From a bacterium (GTDB lineage Bacteria > Bacteroidota > Bacteroidia > Bacteroidales > Bacteroidaceae), in contig SFXD01000099.1 of assembly GCA_004559785.1 (NCBI GenBank), forward strand, positions 1-9,644: a stretch of DNA of 9,644 nucleotides. The letters run 5' to 3'. The position numbers and the translations under genes were made by a program. The notes beneath the pieces are model-generated. The model was not told the DNA's origin. It saw nothing but the letters and a program-made list of their open reading frames with translations, and ran no database searches. This document shows, in pieces, positions 7,639 to 9,644 of this stretch (within the stretch, counting starts at the first letter, position 1; each line of letters begins with the position of its first letter).

Positions 7639-9132
7639 TCACTTGTCATTAATAATCTTTTCCACATCCACGTATATGTCTCTCCTTTCTGTCCAATCGA
7701 AGAGCGTAGACTTCTGCAGGGCGTAGTAATCGTTCCAGAAGGTGCTCAGCTGGCTGATGTACTGTGCCTTGGCAGAGGTCATCTCCTGCTGGGCGGTGTT
7801 CAGGTCCGTCACCGTCACCGTACCCGTCTCATACCTGCGTCGCATGATGTCGTATCTCTCCTCTGCTATCTCCTGCGCCCTCAGGGCGTCGCGGCATTGC
7901 GTGGGCTGTGCGTTGAACTGCATCACCTTCTTGCGAAGTTCCTGTATGTAGTCCTGATGGTTCTGCTCCTGCTGCGTCCTCACCACTTCCAGCTGAGCCT
8001 GTGCCATGCGCACCCGTCCCTTGCTCACGCCCCAGTCGAAGATGGGCAGTCGCAGGGTCAGGCCTATCACCTCGTTGTCTCGCAGGTTCCTGTATGCAGA
8101 GGATATGTCCTGCCCACTCTGCATGAAGCCCAGCTCGCCACTGAGCGTCACCTGCAGCCCCTTGTTGGATTTTGCCTGTGCGAGGTTCTGCTCTGCAGAA
8201 AGCATCTGCAGCCGCTGTTCCCTCGTATGCGAGGAGTTGGCCATAGCCTTCTGCAGCACCTCGTCCATGCTGAGCACTATGTCGGGCACAGAGTACGGCG
8301 GCAGCAATTCTGCCTGCTCGTAGTCAGTCACCCGCAGGTACGAGAACAGGTCGTACATGGCATCGTCCAGGGAAAGGCGGTTCCTTGCCTCCGACACACG
8401 CGCATTAATCTGCGACAGTTCCATCTGCAGCACTTCGCTCTTAGTGGTCGTACCCAGTTCGAGCCTTTTCTGTGCCATGGCATATAGTGCCTTGCGTTCC
8501 TCTGCCGACGACTTGCTCTGTTGGTAGTTGGATTGTGCCGAAAGGACGTTGAAGAACAGAGCCGTCACCTTGATGGCTATGTCCTGCATGGCGGTTGCGA
8601 ATTTCTTCTGCGCTATCTCATATTCCAAGGGTGCAGTCTTCTTCTGCCATTTCAGGGAGTTGTATGCACGCAGGGGTTGCCTGTAGCTGATGCGCAGCGG
8701 CTGGGAATTATACGTGCGTTCATCGTAGGAGAACTGGTCGAGCCTGTACAAGTACGACTGCAGGGACACAGTTCCTCCAGTGGCGGCAATCTGCTGGTCG
8801 ACGGACAGCGTGAGGTTGTTGCTCAGGGTGTTGTTGCTGACGTACGCCAACCTTCCATCCTCGTAGTTGCGGGTCTCCACCAACGAGTGGTTGAAGTTCA
8901 TCAGACCTCCGCTGAGGTTGACGGAGGGAAGCAGCTCTGCCCTGAAACTCCTGTAGGTCCAGTAGCTGGCGAGGAAGGAGAACCGTGCCGACTTTGCGTC
9001 CAGTGAATTCTCCTGTGCTATCTTGATGGCATTTGCCAACGTCAATTTCTGTGCAGTCGCCATCGGGGGCAGCATCCACGCCATTGCCGTCAACAGGCTC
9101 AGAGGAATTAGCCTATGTACTAAATCTCGCAT
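7639..9132 (-). CDS. TolC-family outer-membrane efflux channel
   Basis: Outer-membrane exit duct of the tripartite pump, 497 aa, a normal length for the family. A Sec signal peptide is clear: basic start, hydrophobic core, and ATA then Gln, with cleavage after about Ala27. Two OEP-type repeats follow, about residues 30-245 and 285-475. Each contains the helical-barrel signature: RLELGTTTKSEVLQMELSQ at 223-241 and RRRYETGTVTVTDLNTAQQE at 431-450. Polar, beta-strand-like stretches at about 70-130 and 325-365 (ending LRLPIFDWG) fit the outer-membrane barrel segments. It is the first gene of the operon, behind a promoter ending about 62 nt upstream. Its TGA stop lies 17 nt before the preferred adaptor ATG, or overlaps the alternative GTG. 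Family assignment is firm; the partner pump is inferred from operon position. Confidence 0.95.
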   Translation of the reverse strand: MRDLVHRLIPLSLLTAMAWMLPPMATAQKLTLANAIKIAQENSLDAKSARFSFLASYWTYRSFRAELLPSVNLSGGLMNFNHSLVETRNYEDGRLAYVSNNTLSNNLTLSVDQQIAATGGTVSLQSYLYRLDQFSYDERTYNSQPLRISYRQPLRAYNSLKWQKKTAPLEYEIAQKKFATAMQDIAIKVTALFFNVLSAQSNYQQSKSSAEERKALYAMAQKRLELGTTTKSEVLQMELSQINARVSEARNRLSLDDAMYDLFSYLRVTDYEQAELLPPYSVPDIVLSMDEVLQKAMANSSHTREQRLQMLSAEQNLAQAKSNKGLQVTLSGELGFMQSGQDISSAYRNLRDNEVIGLTLRLPIFDWGVSKGRVRMAQAQLEVVRTQQEQNHQDYIQELRKKVMQFNAQPTQCRDALRAQEIAEERYDIMRRRYETGTVTVTDLNTAQQEMTSAKAQYISQLSTFWNDYYALQKSTLFDWTERRDIYVDVEKIINDK

Positions 9133-9200
9133 TTCCTAAACTACTTTTTGATTCATGTTTCCATCTTCTTCCCTACGGGCAAAGTCAGACATACTCCGCA

Positions 9201-9232
9201 CAAAGTTAAACGGATTTTACGAATGCTCCAAA
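9201..9232 (-). promoter_or_regulatory. Bacteroidetes-type promoter for the efflux operon
   Basis: On the minus strand, TTTG at 9232-9229 is followed by 20 bp and then TAACTTTG at 9208-9201. This matches the Bacteroidetes sigma-factor pattern (TTTG at -33, TAnnTTTG at -7) with correct spacing. The predicted transcript start is near 9195, giving a leader of about 62 nt before the channel ATG at 9132. It is the only full match to this pattern that I found on the minus strand of this gap. Confidence 0.65.
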
Positions 9233-9268
9233 TAATATTTGTACAAAAAGTTCATCTTCATGAGCATT
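9222..9268. promoter_or_regulatory. Nested dyad symmetries over the -33 element (candidate operator)
   Basis: Three symmetric elements overlap here. AATGCTC at 9222-9228 is inverted as GAGCATT at 9262-9268. Inside this pair lie the odd palindrome CAAATAATATTTG (9229-9241) and the perfect palindrome TTTGTACAAA (9238-9247). They cover and flank the TTTG -33 element of the operon promoter, where a repressor or activator could bind. No regulator gene is present in the window, so the operator role is inference. Confidence 0.4.
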
Positions 9269-9269
9269 T

Positions 9270-9360
9270 GACTTCGTCTTCCTCCATTACGACTCGGCAT
9301 AATCCGAGTAAACTTGGCTTCTGCCCTCGCTGCTCGTTCGGTTGGTTTAACGAAAACTTA
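9270..9360. other. Non-coding segment resembling a dispersed Bacteroidales intergenic repeat
   Basis: I see no supportable gene here. The segment contains a perfect hairpin, ACTCGG-CATAAT-CCGAGT at 9292-9309, and CGAG/CTCG pairs that could form an alternative fold (9306-9309 with 9326-9329). Its texture resembles intergenic repeats I associate with Prevotella-like genomes, but that impression is from memory and copy number cannot be tested here. With the adjoining hairpins and promoter it makes up the 343-bp gene-free stretch 9133-9475. Confidence 0.3.
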
Positions 9361-9416
9361 AAATATGGTAAATAAGCATAAAGATATTGGCAAGAAGGAG
9401 AATGATTGCTATATTT

Positions 9417-9449
9417 GCATCGTGAAATCACGAGTGCCTTATTGCACTC
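9417..9449. other. Two tandem hairpins downstream of the gene tail at 9476
   Basis: Hairpin 1 has TCGTGA-AA-TCACGA at 9420-9433 as its core, extended by GCA/TGC (9417-9419 with 9435-9437) past a one-base bulge. Hairpin 2 is GAGTGC-CTTATT-GCACTC at 9432-9449. The two share bases 9432-9437, so they may be alternative rather than simultaneous. They lie just past the TAG of the minus-strand gene ending at 9476. No T-run follows on that strand, so a classical intrinsic terminator is not supported. They could be part of an insertion-sequence end or the folded start of a plus-strand RNA. Confidence 0.5.
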
Positions 9450-9475
9450 TAATAAAGAATCCCGTATTTTAAACC

Positions 9476-9644
9476 CTATACATCAAGAATCTTGGTAAGT
9501 TCCTCAATATACTTGAGTTTGGTGACATCCTCCCACGGAGCATCTTTATCGATTCTCACCTTCTTGTATTTTGAGAGCATCCTGAAGATTTGCTTGTAGG
9601 AGTATTTCTTGTTGAGTTCTTTCCTTGCGATTTCATTCTTTACC
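9476..9644 (-). CDS. 3' end of a truncated-by-window gene, possibly a transposase C-terminus
   Basis: An open frame enters at the right window edge and ends at TAG (9476-9478), encoding the last 55 residues of a longer protein. The tail is strongly basic and charged (VKNEIARKELNKKYSYKQI ... DVTKLKYIEELTKILDV), with about a third Lys/Arg and no membrane segment. Such short basic C-terminal tails are common in DDE transposases of Bacteroidetes insertion sequences, and the A+T-rich composition differs from the efflux genes, so a transposase is my best guess. No catalytic motif is inside the window, so the function is not established. It reads in the same direction as the efflux operon, whose first gene starts 343 bp beyond its stop. 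Confidence 0.5.
   Translation of the reverse strand, partial: VKNEIARKELNKKYSYKQIFRMLSKYKKVRIDKDAPWEDVTKLKYIEELTKILDV

Noticed and set aside
7621..8487. Plus-strand open frame of 288 codons opposite the channel gene
   Set aside because: It is antisense to the TolC-family gene, which has a signal peptide and both internal repeats. The frame itself shows no recognisable feature.
9148..9375. Plus-strand 75-codon frame over the operon promoter region
   Set aside because: It runs antisense through the promoter and the repeat-like segment, with no domain, no signal and no ribosome-binding context. It is most likely a chance frame.

Overview
The window carries one tripartite drug/metabolite efflux operon of the RND class, transcribed entirely on the minus strand, plus the tail of another gene at its upstream end. 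The likely host is a member of the Bacteroidales, probably Prevotellaceae. This rests on the gene order (TolC-like channel, lipoprotein adaptor, then two RND pumps), an upstream promoter of the Bacteroidetes type (TTTG, 20 bp, TAnnTTTG), weak or absent Shine-Dalgarno sequences, and protein sequences resembling Bacteroides/Prevotella efflux families. The genus assignment is inference.

Layout in the direction of transcription (right to left). At 9476-9644 is the 3' end of a gene running off the window, a basic C-terminal tail that may belong to a transposase. The stretch 9133-9475 has no convincing gene. It holds tandem hairpins, a repeat-like segment, and a good promoter overlapped by several dyad symmetries. 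The operon follows: outer-membrane channel (7639-9132), membrane fusion protein (6521-7621), RND permease A (3276-6329) and RND permease B (76-3279). Channel and adaptor are separated by 17 nt, or overlap by 4 nt (GTGA) if the adaptor starts at GTG. The two permeases overlap by 4 nt (ATGA). The final 75 bp hold nothing firm.

The main anomaly is between adaptor and permease A. A 174-bp, apparently non-coding element with perfect 19-bp terminal inverted repeats sits at 6346-6519 and is flanked by a TTTA duplication. It has the structure of a MITE (a small non-autonomous transposon). Removing the element and one TTTA copy restores a 13-nt gap between the adaptor stop codon and the permease A start. 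The insertion therefore appears to have split a tightly packed operon at the adaptor's stop codon without damaging either protein.

Working model: the adaptor is a lipoprotein anchored in the periplasm. It would link a proton-driven inner-membrane pump, perhaps a mixed trimer of permeases A and B as in MdtBC, to the outer-membrane channel. The substrate cannot be read from the sequence, and no regulator gene lies in the window.
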